NCBI GenBank assembly: GCA_020086605.1
Contig: JACBWW010000015.1
Span: 25,921,877-25,985,876 of the forward strand
Source: Lanius collurio
Taxonomy: Eukaryota > Chordata > Aves > Passeriformes > Laniidae
Direction of reading: 5' to 3'
Length of the DNA: 64,000 bases
In this document: one piece after another, positions 40,880-54,700 of the stretch
Layout: each line of letters opens with the position of its first letter
How positions within the stretch are numbered: the stretch's first letter is position 1
Made by a program: the position numbers and the translations under genes
Notes under the pieces: model-generated
What the model was told of the DNA's origin: nothing
Databases searched by the model: none
What the model saw: only the letters and a program-made list of their open reading frames with translations

Positions 40880-41035
40880 TAGCTCTTTAGTTGGAAAACC
40901 TTTTTCCTAATACCCACCCTAAACCTCTCCCAGTCCAGCTTCATGCCATTTACACAGTACTTCTCTTTTGTGGTCTTTGACATTCTCACATTTGGGATGT
41001 GCTGGACACTGCAGGGCAGCTGGTTGCAAGAAAGA
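40880..41035 (-). mobile_element. Possible CR1 fragment, strongly decayed
   Basis: The run 'tttttcctaatacccaccctaaacctctcccagtccagcttcatgccatt' (about 40902-40952) resembles the antisense CR1 3' portion. Borders are unclear. Confidence 0.45.
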
Positions 41036-42337
41036 GGTGAATTTAATCATCCCTCACTGAGCTTTACTTTAGATGTTGGATTTGATTAGGCATGAATAGA
41101 GGAAATGCCTCTAGTAGATGGTATCTACAGGGAGTTAATAAAATCATGCATGGCTATTGTTTTCCAAGTTTCAGAAGCAGACAACTGAAAGTTAAATGGC
41201 CTGAGATGCTTTTTGCTCTTGAACCTTTGCTGAGTCCATTTCACAGTGAAGGGAGGGTGTGAGAGGGAATCTGTATTGCATTACATTTTACTAATAGAGT
41301 GCTATTATACTGTGCATAAGTATCTGCAAATATAATTTCATGCTCTCTAACAAGACATGACAAAGATCATAATTTCCAGATTCAGAGAAAAAAATGGCAT
41401 TAGATCAGAGGACTTTTAGCTGACATGAAACCATAATGGTATGCATATCTTTATCCCTGTAATACGAACCATTGAGCAAGTATAAACCTTTCCAATAGCG
41501 TTGAGACTGTATCTGTTCCAATACAGTCCTTTTAGCTGTCCTGTTTTGAAAGTCATCCCAGATGAAAGTAGACAAGCCTGAGGGCAAAGAAAAGGATGAA
41601 ATCCATCTCCAGAAGGTCAGTGGGTTTGCAATTCTGTGGACAGTATAAGCGGTCGGAACCCTTGGTTCTGCCTCAGTGCCTTTTGCAGTTATTTTTACAT
41701 GTCAGCAATGGTATCTCTTATAAAACAACCTCTTTTCAGAAGCCTGTGTCATCTCAGTGACACTTACTGTACTGGGAGTCCTTGCAGCATTTATGAGTAC
41801 TTTTGAGTCCTCTCAGTGTCTCTGAGATTCAAATTTTAAGTCCCAAACCAATGTCTAGTGAACAACCTGAAACCACATGGATTTCTAGTTTTGTATGTCT
41901 GCACACTTCCTAAAGCAATTAAGCAGGCATATCTATGTTGTCCTTTGACAGCAGAGGCTCTATCATTCTTTTCTCAATTACTTAATCCTCCAAGATCAAC
42001 TTTGTTATTAAAATTCCCCAGATTTTAAGGCCAGACATCAATTATCCTCTCTGCACAGTGGTCATGGTTGCATTATATCATCAGGAAGATCAGCATGGCC
42101 ATATCCTCACTCATTGACCCTGCCAGTAGGTTCCTGGTTCACTCAACCTCATGTTTGAACAAGAAGGTTTGTACCCCAGTTTCTGATGTGAGTTCTTTAG
42201 TAAATGTAGTTTAAAATAAATCCCCTCCCTTAAGCTATTAGTTCATTTAAACAGGCAAAGCAGGACAGGGCTATGAATGGATTCAAAAGGAGGAAAAAGA
42301 GGAAAAAGGCTGTTTGGTGTTTCACCCTTTAAAAAAT

Positions 42338-42385
42338 AAAACAAAACAAAACAAAACAAAACAAAACAAAACAAACAAACAAACA
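42338..42385. repeat. (AAAAC)n/(AAAC)n microsatellite
   Basis: About eight aaaac units followed by three aaac units, then a broken A-rich stretch to about 42415. Confidence 0.95.
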
Positions 42386-45300
42386 GGGAAAAAAAAAAAG
42401 AGGAAAAAAAGGGAAAACTGAGGTTTGAAAGCTAGCTTCTGCAATCTCTGGTCTTTTTCCACCTGACAAGCCTGTCAAAACATGGTTTGAAATCAAGTTT
42501 TCTACAAGGCAAGTGGGTAACTGCTAATCCCCAAGCTCTGGCACTCCAAGGAGAGATCTTTCATAGCATTTTGGCAATTGCTGGTTCCCCCCTGCAGACA
42601 CTTGCTCCATATGGGAAAGCCATTTCCTACCTCACTTCACTCCAGGTTTAATCAAAATCTCTTCCTCACATTATTTATAATAAACCCCTTAAGTTTCATT
42701 GTAACATATACCTTAGAACCTCATCTATTATGCTATAAAATCACCACTGACATTAAATTTACATGGCCTAATCAGAAGTTTGCATTATATTGCAGGCTAT
42801 TTTTCTAATAACACAGCATAAACTTCTTGATTGCTTCAATATACCTTCCCACCATTTGTAGTAATGTGACATTTAATTGAAAATTTTGATAACATTTCTT
42901 TCAGGAAACCATGATGCTTCTGTAGAGGGGTAACGAGTTTCATTTCCATTTTATCAGTGTGGGAAAACAGGTCTTACACCACTGCTGTTTGTAAAGAGTT
43001 ACCTCTTGAAAGAAATGAAAGACAGTACTGCAGGGTATCTAGAATGGACATTTACTGCAATTAAAACATACACTGTTTAAATGCTTCAAAGGAGTATATC
43101 TAACATTCTCTGCCACACAGTACCTGGCCATTCCCAGAAAAACAATGGAGTATCTTTAAATACATGTAACATTTGCTGCCAGCCTCAGTGAACACCACAG
43201 TATCTGTGGGTTAACAAGTCCCTAATGGGCTTCAAGAAAATATATCAGCCATGTCTGGCTCCAGTCCCACAAGTGCACCTCCCACCAGATTTTCTTTTTA
43301 CCCGGCACCCTAATTTGTTATTATCCCAAGGTGAACCCCAAAATCTCCCCATCCCCGCCAGAAGGCAACAATAAATACATGTTCTCCCTTCACTACATTA
43401 AGGATTCAGACTAGCAATTCATAAACTGGAGTCAGAGACAATGGGAAAACTTTTCCTTGAAAACTACTTGAAAACCCAGAACTTGTCTATGGTTTGAATC
43501 TCAGCAGTTCTCTGAGGAGGCAAGAAATTTGGAAAGCAATATTTATAGGACTTTCAGTACAACCATCCATTTCAAGCATTGATTGCTTTAAGAGTGTATG
43601 AGAATAGCTACCATGCCACTTCCTATGGGAAATTATGCCTTTAAAGTATTCTGAGTTTCTTAGCCTCAGAAATAAGCAGACCATGGACACAGAACAACTG
43701 TCATGACAACAGCCATGACAGCTTGTTTGTAGGATGTAACACCCTTAAGCTATATATCAGGACAATAATTAACCATTCTCAGGAGAAAAACCTCACAGTT
43801 GTGATTTATATTGTGTTCATGTCAAAATGCTTAAATAACGAGACTTGTTCAAGTTACCTTTGAACATGGCATTACCACAGAACACAACTGAACCCAGAAA
43901 AATAATTTGGTCTCATTTGCTTTATGCCTAGAACTTGCAAGTAACTTTCTGGTGCTTCTCAGGGTGTTTTTGCTGCTAGCTTTCAATTACACAGCATCAT
44001 TTTACCAGAGGTTATTATCATCCTGTGATATTTGGTGTGTGTGTCACTCAAATAAGGACTTCATGGAAAAGCCCAAATTCCAGCTTATAAGTACAGCCAA
44101 AGCCTGTCCTCTGAAGACAATGACTGGAAATGCGTCATGACATTTTCAGATAGATTTTAATTAGGCAAGTTTCAGGATATGATTGGCATGAGCCAAAAAG
44201 ACAAATAATTTATCTATTCTAGATTACAGAGGCTAATGATGAATCTGGAAAATTATTCAAATACCATAGAAATCAGCAGTGGTTTTTTAGCTTTCTTAAG
44301 TAAAAGACACTCAGAAACTGTTTCTTTTTCTGGATTTCAGTTATAACATTGGACCTCCAGGGCTTTGGACAGTATAGCAGTGGAAATGTACTCTCTACAA
44401 TTTAAGTGGTTTTTACCCTCAAGTTTAAGAGTACCTGTTAAGTTACCAACTTTTGCCACCCACTCCAATCACCCTTTTTTATCACTTACATTATTAATGA
44501 CTAACAGCATTCAAAGCCTTTCTCTATTGTCTACTTCAGAAGAGGATGACCTCCCCCCCAGTAAGTCCATTTTCCCTGAGCAGTCAGATATTTTGTAATC
44601 CTGTTTCTCCTGAAAATGAGCTCTTTCCTTGCATGACAAGTAGCTTCTGGCAGCAATTCTAATAAATACATGTTCTCCCTTCACTTGGGAGTTTTTGGTT
44701 AGACCACTGTATCTGTTTTCACCTCCAGTTGTTTTGTTAAACACAGCAATAGAATGACACTAGCAGAGATGAATTTCAAATAACATGGGTAATTAAATAC
44801 AGCTGGACATGCTGTTCGTATCAATGCCTCTCAACATTTCATAGGACACATTTACTAGCATTACCTGGCTTAAACTTTGTAAAATAATACTATGTTATTC
44901 TAGCACATTCCCATCTACTGTTGAGAGATATCAGTTGTTCAGCTTAAATAAGTATGTTTTAAATAGAGTGTGTTGCACAGAGTTATAATACTATGTGATT
45001 TAATACGCTGTTTGCTTTACTTTAATTGGCCAGCACAACTAGCTGGATTTTCTCAAGCCTAAGAGGAAGCTGGGAACTTTCACCTAGATACCTATTCAGC
45101 TGGAATGGAGTTGGTTTTCTTACTATTTTCCCTGGTAGTCAGTACAGTGCTGTGTTCTGCCTTTGCTATGAGAATAATACTGACAACAAAATGATGCTTT
45201 GATTGTTGTTAAGTAATGTTTATTCTCAGCCGAGGGCTTTTTTAATTTTCCATGCTCTGCTGTCAAGCAAGTGCACCGGAAGCTCAAACCAGGAGGAGAA

Positions 45301-47048
45301 AACAACTGTCAGCAGAAGCTGCAGCTCAACAAGATTAGGATAATGAAAGGCCCCCCTACATGGACACAGGAAGTTTTCACATCGTAGAGGTAGACTGGGA
45401 GATGAGGTGATGCACAATAACGAAGCCAGTAAATCCAGTGCAAGTGACAGGAGCTGGTTGGAAGATAAGCTCAGCTTAAATCATGGCATATCAAATATGT
45501 GTTTGTCAGATCAGAAGGTCAGTGCATCAAAAATCAACATACAAGAGTGCTATTTATCTAGGACAGTTGCAAAAGCTGCAGGTGTTGTACTTATTCTCAT
45601 GGTTCAATAGCCTAAAAATTCATTATGATGGAAGCACAGGTTACAGTTCTGTAAACTCTCAAGCATAAATTTTATTTCATTAACTTCTTGTACTCCCAGT
45701 GATATCTGAGATCAATTGCACTTACAGGTGACCCTCTCCATGAACAAGGACTTCTTTTGTTACTGTTTACGAGACACTGAAAATATAGAGAGAGTTTATT
45801 ATATCACTGAGTTTGACCTATGATGTTTATACAGCAACAAAAATCTTCAACAGATAGCCAAATAACTTACACATAAGCAATGAAAATGCTCACATTTTTA
45901 CTTCATCTGTTATTTAACATTTAATCCTCTATGTGTAATAAATTACTCTTATTGTGTGGAGTGGTTAATTTCTACTAAAAGATATTTATGTATTAAAATA
46001 AATATTTCATGTATCCATTAATTTTATAATGTTATAAGCTAGCCACTCTTAGGTACACTAATCAGATTTTCCATTTTATGTGAAAAGTAATTTTTTAATG
46101 GGCAGTGATAATTTTATCTGCATAATAAGTCACAAAAGCTGTTCTGAATCCTGATCTCTTTAAATATAAAGCTGTCTTCATCAACTTCAGTAATATTGTC
46201 TTGCATATTCACTGAAATGTATTAGTCCCCTTCAACATCCTCCCCTTACTTCAATCTTTGCCTAGATTAATCAGACCCTAAAATGTTTTTGTCCTAATAA
46301 GTTCTTCTTTTTATTATGCATTCATCACAAAGTGCTACTGTTCAACCCCATGGCAGAGGCAAGTTTCTGAGCAGTAGCTGTAGGAACCTTTCTATCAGGA
46401 CAAGATCAGCATTGTAGCCTGAAGCATGAAACATCCAGTCAGGAGGTTATCAGTGTAAAGCTGATTACTCCCTTATTCCTGGGTGACATTCACTGAAAAA
46501 CCTTCAGTATGACTCACTTCCTCCCAGTTTATCCACCTAAAATTTGTGTAGATGGCACAGGAATTCTGTCTATTTTACTCTTCCAGCTGTAAAACATTGG
46601 ATATCACGTCTTTTTTTCAAACTTTATTGGTCAAACTTTCTGCAATAGAATGATTAAAAATTCATTTTTTCCCTGTCCTGTAACACAAAATAGACAGATG
46701 TACTGCAGAAATACATAGAAAAAAATATTTTTGTGGCATCCCAGCATTTAGCAATCCTGAGCTTTGCAAAAAGAAAAACAAAACAAGGCAAAACATTAGA
46801 CTTAGCACTTGACTAGAGAGATGCATAGGTCCGAAAATGGAAGAGTTGCATTTGTGTAAAGCTAAAAGAATCTGGTAATCTTGGCTGTACCATGGTTAAT
46901 TACATTGCATCCTCAATCACACTGCCTCATATTTTTCAAACAGAAAAAGTGTCAGATAGGAGAGATCACTCACTCAAATAAATTAAAAGTGGCTGTCATA
47001 GGGGGAAATGTATTCCAGATAACAACAGCCTGTTTGCCAGAATGATAA

Positions 47049-47090
47049 GTAAATAAATAAACAAAAAACCCCAAATAAATAAATAAACAA
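47049..47090. repeat. (AAAT)n simple repeat, two blocks
   Basis: Two short aaat/aaac blocks separated by aaaaaacccc. Confidence 0.85.
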
Positions 47091-48507
47091 TGACACAATT
47101 GTGTCCTTCACTGTCAACAGTAAATTAAGGGCAAGATGAGGAGCTCAAAGAAAGCCAGAATATTTTTCATTAAACTGTGGAGATATTTTATAGCTGCTTG
47201 CTCTCTCACTATGAGAAAGCATCAGTCTTAGAGACGTTTCAGTACATGACCCATTGGAAGGCCACAGTCATATGTATATTGACAGCTTAGGACATCTCCC
47301 AGAAAGCAGTAGCAGGAGGGGAAAGTGGTTTAATACAGTCCCAGCACTCTGGTCTTCCACCTTCTGCATTTGAGGTTTTAAGTGTTGATGTGATGTGCTT
47401 TGAAATCAATCCTCAGGTCCCGAGGAGCTCAAGGAGTAGAGCAATATTGCTGTAGTGTCAGAGGTTGTGTGCAAGATAGTGCCTCTGTTGTGAGATAGCT
47501 CTCTGCTTCATCAAAGTCAGGAAACTTCATTAATCATGTACCTTTCCATTTTCCCATTGTAGTTCTTGTCTGGAGTTTCTTTTGCTGACTTGTCAACAAA
47601 AAATACCTCAAATCCCACTTTGATGAAATTTCCCCTTCTACAATAAACCAATGTGAAGCCCTTTAAAATCTCCAGCCTTCAATGTGTCTGAGGTTTGCTT
47701 CTCAATTTGAATGTGGGTGTTTCTCATAACCCAGAAAACATATAAAAACCTGATCCAATTTTCAATGTTATACAGTTCTCAAAGACTTAATCCACTTAAT
47801 TGGTGTTCATTGTGTGAAAATGAGTGAATAAAAATATTTCTCAATAATTAATGAAACATTACAGCTTGAGACAGAAAAGAGTATTTATTACAAACAGATG
47901 CAGCTGTATTTTTAGTTTTAAATATTGTTTGCAAGTTTTGTCCAGGAGAAAAGTGTCTAAAACTATTTTCCTATCATTTGGTGGCCTAGATAATAGAACA
48001 GTCTTCAGGAAGAAAGAGCTGGTATTACCTCCAAGATATTATGTTCAAAGATGGCTGTTGCCATTCTGCACTCTGACTGCCTTTCATCTTGTTAGCAACC
48101 AAAGAAAAATAACCCAAATGACAGGTGCCAATTACAATTCTTCATTGCTCAATTCCTTTAAAAGCCCTGTTCATATCAGGGTCCAAGGTCAGCTCATTTG
48201 TTCACATCTTTGCACTAAATGTATCAAACAGCCCAGCAGTGTGTGTTTAGCTTGTACACTACGCTGGCAATCACGTAAACTTCAGTGATCTCAGAGAACT
48301 TATACAGCTCTGGAAATCTGATGGTGAAGAGTTTGTTGTGCTGCTTGGACTTTTTTCACTACACATTCAAGAACAGTATCCAGCTTGAGCGGGTCACTCC
48401 ACCAGAAACCAGTTGTTAGGTATGTGAGTTTCCATCTCAGCAAGCCTTCCTAAACACAAGTTCACTCAATGGTGGTTACTAGATATTAAAAAAATAATAA
48501 AAAATTA

Positions 48508-48568
48508 CATGTGTATGTATATATATATATTTATATATACATACACACACACACATATACGTATGTAT
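48508..48568. repeat. Compound (AT)n/(AC)n microsatellite
   Basis: Alternating purine-pyrimidine tract of about 60 bp: gtatgtatat..., atac(ac)n, atacgtatgtatg. It generates the C-terminus of a minus-strand pseudo-frame. Confidence 0.9.
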
Positions 48569-49912
48569 GGGACAGACCATGGAACTTTTTCTGGGCTCTT
48601 GGAAACTGCACACCTTGAAGTTGTCATGGTCTGATCAAATTCTGACTGATTATGAGTCCTTAGGCAAGATTCATTAGCAGGTGGCAACTCCCATGGAAAA
48701 CAGAAAGCATTGCAAATATAATTTGCTTTTGAAACCTGAACAACTTTACATAGACACCAAATAGGAAGACACAAAAACCCATAAAAATTACAAACTCTCT
48801 CTTCACCCAGGGAAGCAGTGTGGTCTGAAAAAAATCTGTTGCATTGCACTACCTGTAAACCTGTAAGGAACAAATTAAACATTTCTGAGAAAAAAAACAA
48901 ACAAACCAATCTGGACATAAATATGACTCCCAAATGAGGCTTCTATGTCGAGAGGAAATTGATCATCAGGTTGGCTTTTATCATGAGAACAAGTTTGCTT
49001 TCATTATCTGTATCCAAAAATACTTTTTTACCATGTACTCTCCACACAGATTGCTCAGGCCCTTTGCAATTTGCTTGCAATCACAATGCACAATCTACTT
49101 AGGTGCTTGAAATTTCTTCTATAAATGCAGGTAATCTACAGGAGACATAAACAAGGAATAACATTCCTATTGCAAAGTTTGACTTGTTTTGAGTTGAGCT
49201 GAATTTTTATTTCATATCATTCATACCATAAAGAAGATATGGCTCAGATCTTCCATTCTAAAAGTCAAATAAATGTCAGAATGAAGCAAAATACAGAAGA
49301 AAGCTCTTTCTTTATCAACCTGACATGCACTTCCTATCTCCATTCAGTTTCCTTCATCATCCTCTGGATCCTTTTTCCCTTTTTTGATTTCCTAACATTC
49401 AAGTTTTTCACTTTTTGCATTTAAAGGCTATGAGGAACTTCATTCTATTTTTTTTTCAAATATAAATTCAGTCAAAATAGCTGTCTTACCAACAAAAAAA
49501 AATGTTTTTCTTAAAGCATCTCAATTTTCTGTGGAAAACTCTAATTTTCACAGAGAAGTATTTATGAGCTTTTTTGGCTATGAATGATGACTTGTTCATC
49601 AAATAAAAGTGAATATTTCTAACCAAAACTTAAGTGACAGCTTACTTCTCTCCAGAAATAAACATATTGCTATGAGATAATTCATCTCACTCTGGTTCTT
49701 TTGGACCTGTATCTCTTGGTTGAATTCTCCGGTAAGCTGTTCCTGTATTTAAATTATTCACTATATCTCTGCCTGACTTAAATCTGTTGACATCCGTAAC
49801 AATTGAGCGCACTCTGCAATATCTCCCTCACAGCACTAATAGGGTATTTCCCCTTTTACAATCAATGGTGGTGTGGTTTGACACGGAAGGGGTTTCTTGC
49901 AAAAGGTCCTTC

Positions 49913-49930
49913 TGGTTCTGATCAGAACCA
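49913..49930. repeat. Perfect 18-bp palindrome in the U3-like part
   Basis: tggttctgatcagaacca equals its own reverse complement. It could bind a dimeric factor or be chance. The half-sites are everted relative to steroid-receptor elements. Confidence 0.9.
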
Positions 49931-50587
49931 ATCAATTGTCTGGCTTGATTATTGGCAAGTTTTAAGCCACTTAGGAGTTTAACACGCCTCTGCGAATCAC
50001 ATTTTAACACTGACAGAGCCCGGGAAAGCTCTCTGGACTTCCGGCCATCAAGGAGGCAACTTGGGCCTCCAGGCCCTGCGGCCCCCAGGGCCGGGCCGGG
50101 CCCTGCTCAGCCTGGCCCGACCCGGGAGGCAGCCGCCCCTCCTTGGCCCTGTTCCATCTGGGCCCCCCAGCCCTGCCCCATGCAGGTAGAGCTGGGCTGG
50201 CAGCCGCCCCCCCTTCACCGCCACGGCAGAGCTCAGCTCCAACTCCCCCAGCAGAGATCATGGGAGTGAGAGAGATAAGAGACGTTCCAGCTGCGGCTGG
50301 GTGAGATTAACCTTGTTAGTGCTGTTAAGATTTCTTCAGAACAGATGGGCCTGAAAATGCTGATCCTGTCCCAGAGAGAAAGCAGAAAGAACATGAAGAG
50401 ACACCCTAAGGTGTAAGTCAGTAAAGATGGAAGGGCTGAAACCCTGAGGGAAAAGAAAGAGGAGATGCTTCAAACCTGGAAGCTGAAATTCTGTTGCAGG
50501 AACCCTTTGGGGATGAACTGGACTATTGGAGTCCCTGCTGTAATTTCATAGAGCATCGGAGGGGGGTAGAGCAATTGGGAGCTAAGG

Positions 50588-50800
50588 TGCCTCTGCATTT
50601 TTCTCTCTTTATTCCTTTGGCTCCAGAGTGTTTGGACTGAGTTTTACCTTCACCTGGAGGGGTGTGCAGTACACCCGAAGTTGATTCTGCCCAGTGGGTG
50701 GGGAGGGGTCCCACCTTCTGGTATGGACTGACACTTGGAATCTTTGGCTGCCTAGTGGGTGGGGGGCATGGTCCCACCCTTTGATGTGGACTGATCCACT
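50588..50800 (+). pseudogene. Reverse-transcriptase fragment, internally duplicated, within an LTR
   Basis: It aligns by eye with pol positions about 58926-59072 of the intact provirus: shared blocks tgcattttt, attcct.tggc, cagagtg, ccttcacctggagggg.gtgcagtacacc, then a cccag.gggtgg and tggactgatcc block. This covers RT motif A downstream to the LPQGW region. The last part occurs twice (50681-50732 and 50740-50798, both with a cc(c/t)agtgggtgggg core and a tggactga end). Indels and stops make it noncoding. It has the same strand as the surrounding LTR. Confidence 0.75.
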
Positions 50801-51515
50801 GATTGAACCGACCGTACAAAGGAACCAGGAGGGGTCAGTGCGAAGATGACCCCAGTTCCTAGAGATGAAGATTGCTCCTAGAGATGAGTAAAGAAGACCT
50901 TGCTCCTGAACAGCTCAGCCTTAAATTGACACCCCGTGTTAGCTCAAATTGAAATCCTTGAAAAGCAGCTGTGGGGAAAGCGGTGATTCGAGGTTAGGGA
51001 CTTTTTCACTGCAAGCAGAAACCTCCTGGGCGGCTGTTTTGCTGTGATATTGAACCCATAAGAGAGTTGTCTCAAGTGGGAATGTCTCCATAAGGTCAGC
51101 AAGAAAGACTCAGAGACTCCTATCTCTTTATGTGAACTGAAAAGATTATAAAGGTGGTAAACTGACTGAAGGCTTGTTTCTACATTATCCAGCATGGAGA
51201 AAGTGTGGGGAGGAAAAGTGTTCTAAAGGTTTAATCTGATTCTAACTTTTGTTTCCTTCTTTTAGGTCTGCTAATAAACTTCTTAGAGTCTTTTAAGTTT
51301 GAGCCTGTTTTGTTTTCTCCTAATTCTTATGTCACAGAGGTAAAATAAGTAAGTAAGAGATGATCTGAACTAAACCACTACAAATGGGACTTTCATCAGG
51401 CTGATGCATCTTCTTAAATATGATGGATAGTAACTTAGCCTTGTGCAGTTCTCTCATGACTCACAGATTTACCTCAGGAAGTCCCATGGACTTGTGCACC
51501 TTCATGTTCCTTCAG

Positions 51516-51795
51516 TGGTCTTCCACCATGAGGGACTGCTCCCCGTGTGACGGACCCCACACTGAAGCAGGGGAATAACATGAAGAGAAAGGAATAGCAG
51601 AGACAAATTGTGCTGGGAAGGTCACAACACCCATTCCTTGTCCTGCTGTGTTGCCTGATGGATCAGAAGTGAAAATCATCCTGGAAAGAAGAGGGAGTGG
51701 TGGAAATGCATGTTTAGTTTTGGTTTTATTTCTTGTTATGCTACTACCTCATTATTGATTGGCAATAAATTAAATTTATTTCCCCAAATAGTCCT
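51516..51795 (+). mobile_element. Probable old LTR-type fragment
   Basis: A region ending 'attggcaataaattaaatttatttcccc' (AATAAA at 51764-51769), preceded by purine-rich sequence, resembles a common dispersed avian retroelement 3' portion. Boundaries, family and any target duplication are not visible. Confidence 0.4.
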
Positions 51796-54700
51796 TTTTG
51801 CCTTGTATTTTCCTCCAGAGCACTTAGAAACATAGTATAAGGTTTTCCATCTTCCCTGCAGTTTATTTTCAGTGCCACATGTCAGGAAATTCACCCTGAA
51901 CATCCCACATGATCAATATCTGTGAATGCAGAGTTCAAACATGCCTTATAATCTCAATTGCCTAAGTGAGATGCTTTGAGTTAGTATCTCTCTTTATTTA
52001 TTTGGAAAGGGAAGTCTGCAAGAGCTTGATGAAGAGGTCAGACCCTCCCTCTTGTACTCAAGTCCCAGGAGATGTGGTGAAAATACCTGAAACATGTGAG
52101 CTGACAGAAAGCAGCTCTGTAGACCGCTACTTTTATGCCTGCTAGCTCCCACTATTACCTTAAAAAAAAACCCAAAAAACAAACCCAAATCCATGGATAT
52201 ATGCTCTCAAAAGAAAATGAGAAATATCTTCCCTACGTATAGACTCGACACACTTGTGCTTTTCTTCGCTTGTTCTCTAGGAATCTGGGAAACAGCAAGC
52301 AATCCACTAAAAACCCCAGTGAGCTATGAAGTGGGGAAACACCTTCAGACACTGCAGAAGAATAAGAGAATTTTGGGGGTTTTTTTCAGCTGATCCATTG
52401 TATTTTTTGCAACTGTAACCTCAAAGTACCAAGTTTATCTTTGTTCTCCAGCTGCTAAGTGGCTAAGAAAAGGCTAACACAGTAATCAGCTCTATGATTC
52501 ATGGCACCACTTTCCTATCTTGTAGAACTTCCACTATGTACATATATGCTTCAGCAGCAAATTCATAGCAAATTTGGGTCAAGAGTCAAAAAGTTTATGT
52601 ACAAAACTTAATAACCTAAGTCTTTTTTGGCACCACTAGTCTAAAGGACACTTCACACTGGCAATTATATGAGCCAAAAGAAGATATACTCATCATTATT
52701 GCATAGACACACCTAAAGTGGTGCAACAGCCAAAATGATTGAAATTAGCTATGTCAGAGCATTTATAGCCATTGGGATGTCCAACTTAATTGACCTGCAT
52801 CATGCCTGAACAGTGTCACCCATGTAAACCAAGAGTTTAAATAGCTATTGTTGAAGTTAAGCATTAAATTAATTAGTTGCTGAACTTAGTGGAGTCTGAC
52901 TGCTAATAAACAGGCTGTCTGGAAAATATTTGTAAATTAAATGTGCTTAACAGTGTCGGTGATAAGTTTGAGAACTGCTTTATTCAAGACTTGAGAAGAA
53001 GAGCAGAGAAACAAGTCAGAAATCACATAAGAGAAAGCTTAGTGCACTTTCTCCTTGAGATTATGGATGAAACAATAAAGATAAAGCTACACTGGGCCCA
53101 TGCACTTCTAATAGTGGTTTGCTGCTGGAAGGGCCTCAGCTGCTGACATAAATATCTTCCCTTGAAATAACCCACATCAGTTTTTCAATTATTCCAAGCT
53201 ATGGCTTATACCAGCAGTCACCTAATGATGATCTGTGTTGTTACGACACATTACAGACAAAAGGAGCAGTAACAGAGGTGTGACAGGATGGAAAGCATGT
53301 AGATCTGACATCCTGTCAGTCCACACAGACCCAGTGTGCTACCTGGCATATGCTAGCTAGTCAAAGAACAGGTTTAAGTTTGTATTTCTATGGCTCTGAA
53401 GAATTTTTGCTCTTAAAAACAGCACTGCTTCTGTTTCCTGATGGTTAAAAAATAGCATTTTTAAGTATTGCAGAGACTTTGCAATGGGACACTGGGAAAA
53501 CTGCCTCACAGACCTGTCCTCTCATACACTTGCCCACTGAGAACTGGAGATTGGTACCACTTGTATGTTCATGTTTCAGCAGGGCCAAACTTCATTCCAC
53601 TTGGAGATAAACCACCATGAGATCTAGGAAAGAGCCATTCAGGAATTTGCTCTTGAAGACAAGCATATATGTTGCACATACATTGGATATACATTGCATT
53701 TACATTGCAGCTCATGTACCATCCTCAGAATCCCATGCTTTTCAGGAGAGGGATGATTATTTTGAGGGGAAGGGGATGCTCTTGATTCACCAGAAGGACC
53801 CCAAGCCATAAGTGGGCTGTGTTGCTCCTTCCCTTTTTTTTTGAAATCACTTCTGAGTAAGACACTTCTGCCAAAACAGCTTTGCCAATTAGTTGTTCTT
53901 GGCTAACAGGAGGAAATATGAGCATGCTGCAGTCATGTATAACACCTTAACATCTCTCTCCTGTCATCTACATGAAAGTGCATCCCATTACAACAAAAAC
54001 AGAATCCAGGAAAGGAAAACAGTGTTCAGTAGAGTAGATGAACAGCTTTGTCTGATTCATCTGTACCAATAGCTGTTGCCTAGTTCTGTTAGCTTATGAT
54101 ATTTACATTTTTGGAGTCAGAGTTCTGACAGCATTTCATGTAAACAACAATCACTCTTTTTCTAACTGTAGCAATGTTTTCCATTCTTGTGCTATGATGA
54201 GAATACCCTGATGGGCATTTCATGTAGCCAATGTGTTTGTAGAGGAAGTGATCTTTCTGTCCAATCCACTGTATTATTAAGAAATCTATAAATATGGGAG
54301 TGGGTAAACCTCAAATAGACAAACCCTTCTGAAATCTCTTGTGTGTACGTGTATTCTTTCTTGTGTCATAAAGTGACATATAGCAAAAACAAATTTGGCT
54401 GTTCCACTAAACACCGATAAATTAAAGCTCATTTTTCATCCTTTACTGTATACTTGTGTTTTGAGTATAGAGCTCTGAGACACAATCATGATGGTATTTA
54501 GATTAATTACCATTAGAATTACTCAGTGCTTAAGATGGAAGTATCTCTTACATCCAAATGCATAATAGCAAAAGAATTCAACATGATTAATGTTTTTCTA
54601 ATCAATACCAAATGAAGTGCAGGTAATTTGCCTCTTGTTTTAAAGTGTTTAGATTATGCCTCAGTGATATTTTGATCATATATATGCACCACTATTTTCT

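Larger units (their letters stand above)
41036..49863. other. AT-rich noncoding DNA with simple repeats
   Basis: No gene recognised. The longest frame, 145 codons at 47851-48288 (+), shows no domain, no codon bias and no splice context. Microsatellites are listed separately. Confidence 0.5.
49869..51382 (+). mobile_element. LTR-bounded ERV element with embedded pol fragment, duplication aatgg
   Basis: It starts tggtgtggtttgacac and ends taaaccactaca, with TG..CA ends and a terminal inverted repeat. The exact 5-bp duplication aatgg lies at 49864-49868 and 51383-51387. An AATAAA at 51273-51278 and the 3' end resemble the solo LTR at 16443-17815, so it is + oriented. At 1514 bp it is long for an LTR. 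Inside, 50588-50800 is recognisably similar to the reverse-transcriptase gene of the provirus at 55163-62304. It may be an LTR that acquired a pol piece, or a drastically deleted provirus whose two LTRs are no longer distinguishable. Confidence 0.8.

Noticed and set aside
42338..42385. Regular spacing suggesting a CRISPR-like or other array
   Set aside because: It is a plain pentanucleotide microsatellite; CRISPR arrays are not expected in a vertebrate genome.
47851..48288. 145-codon plus-strand frame
   Set aside because: No recognisable domain, biased composition or splice context. Length alone is compatible with chance in this amount of sequence.
48505..48933. 142-codon minus-strand frame
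   Set aside because: Its C-terminal end is translated microsatellite; no domain.
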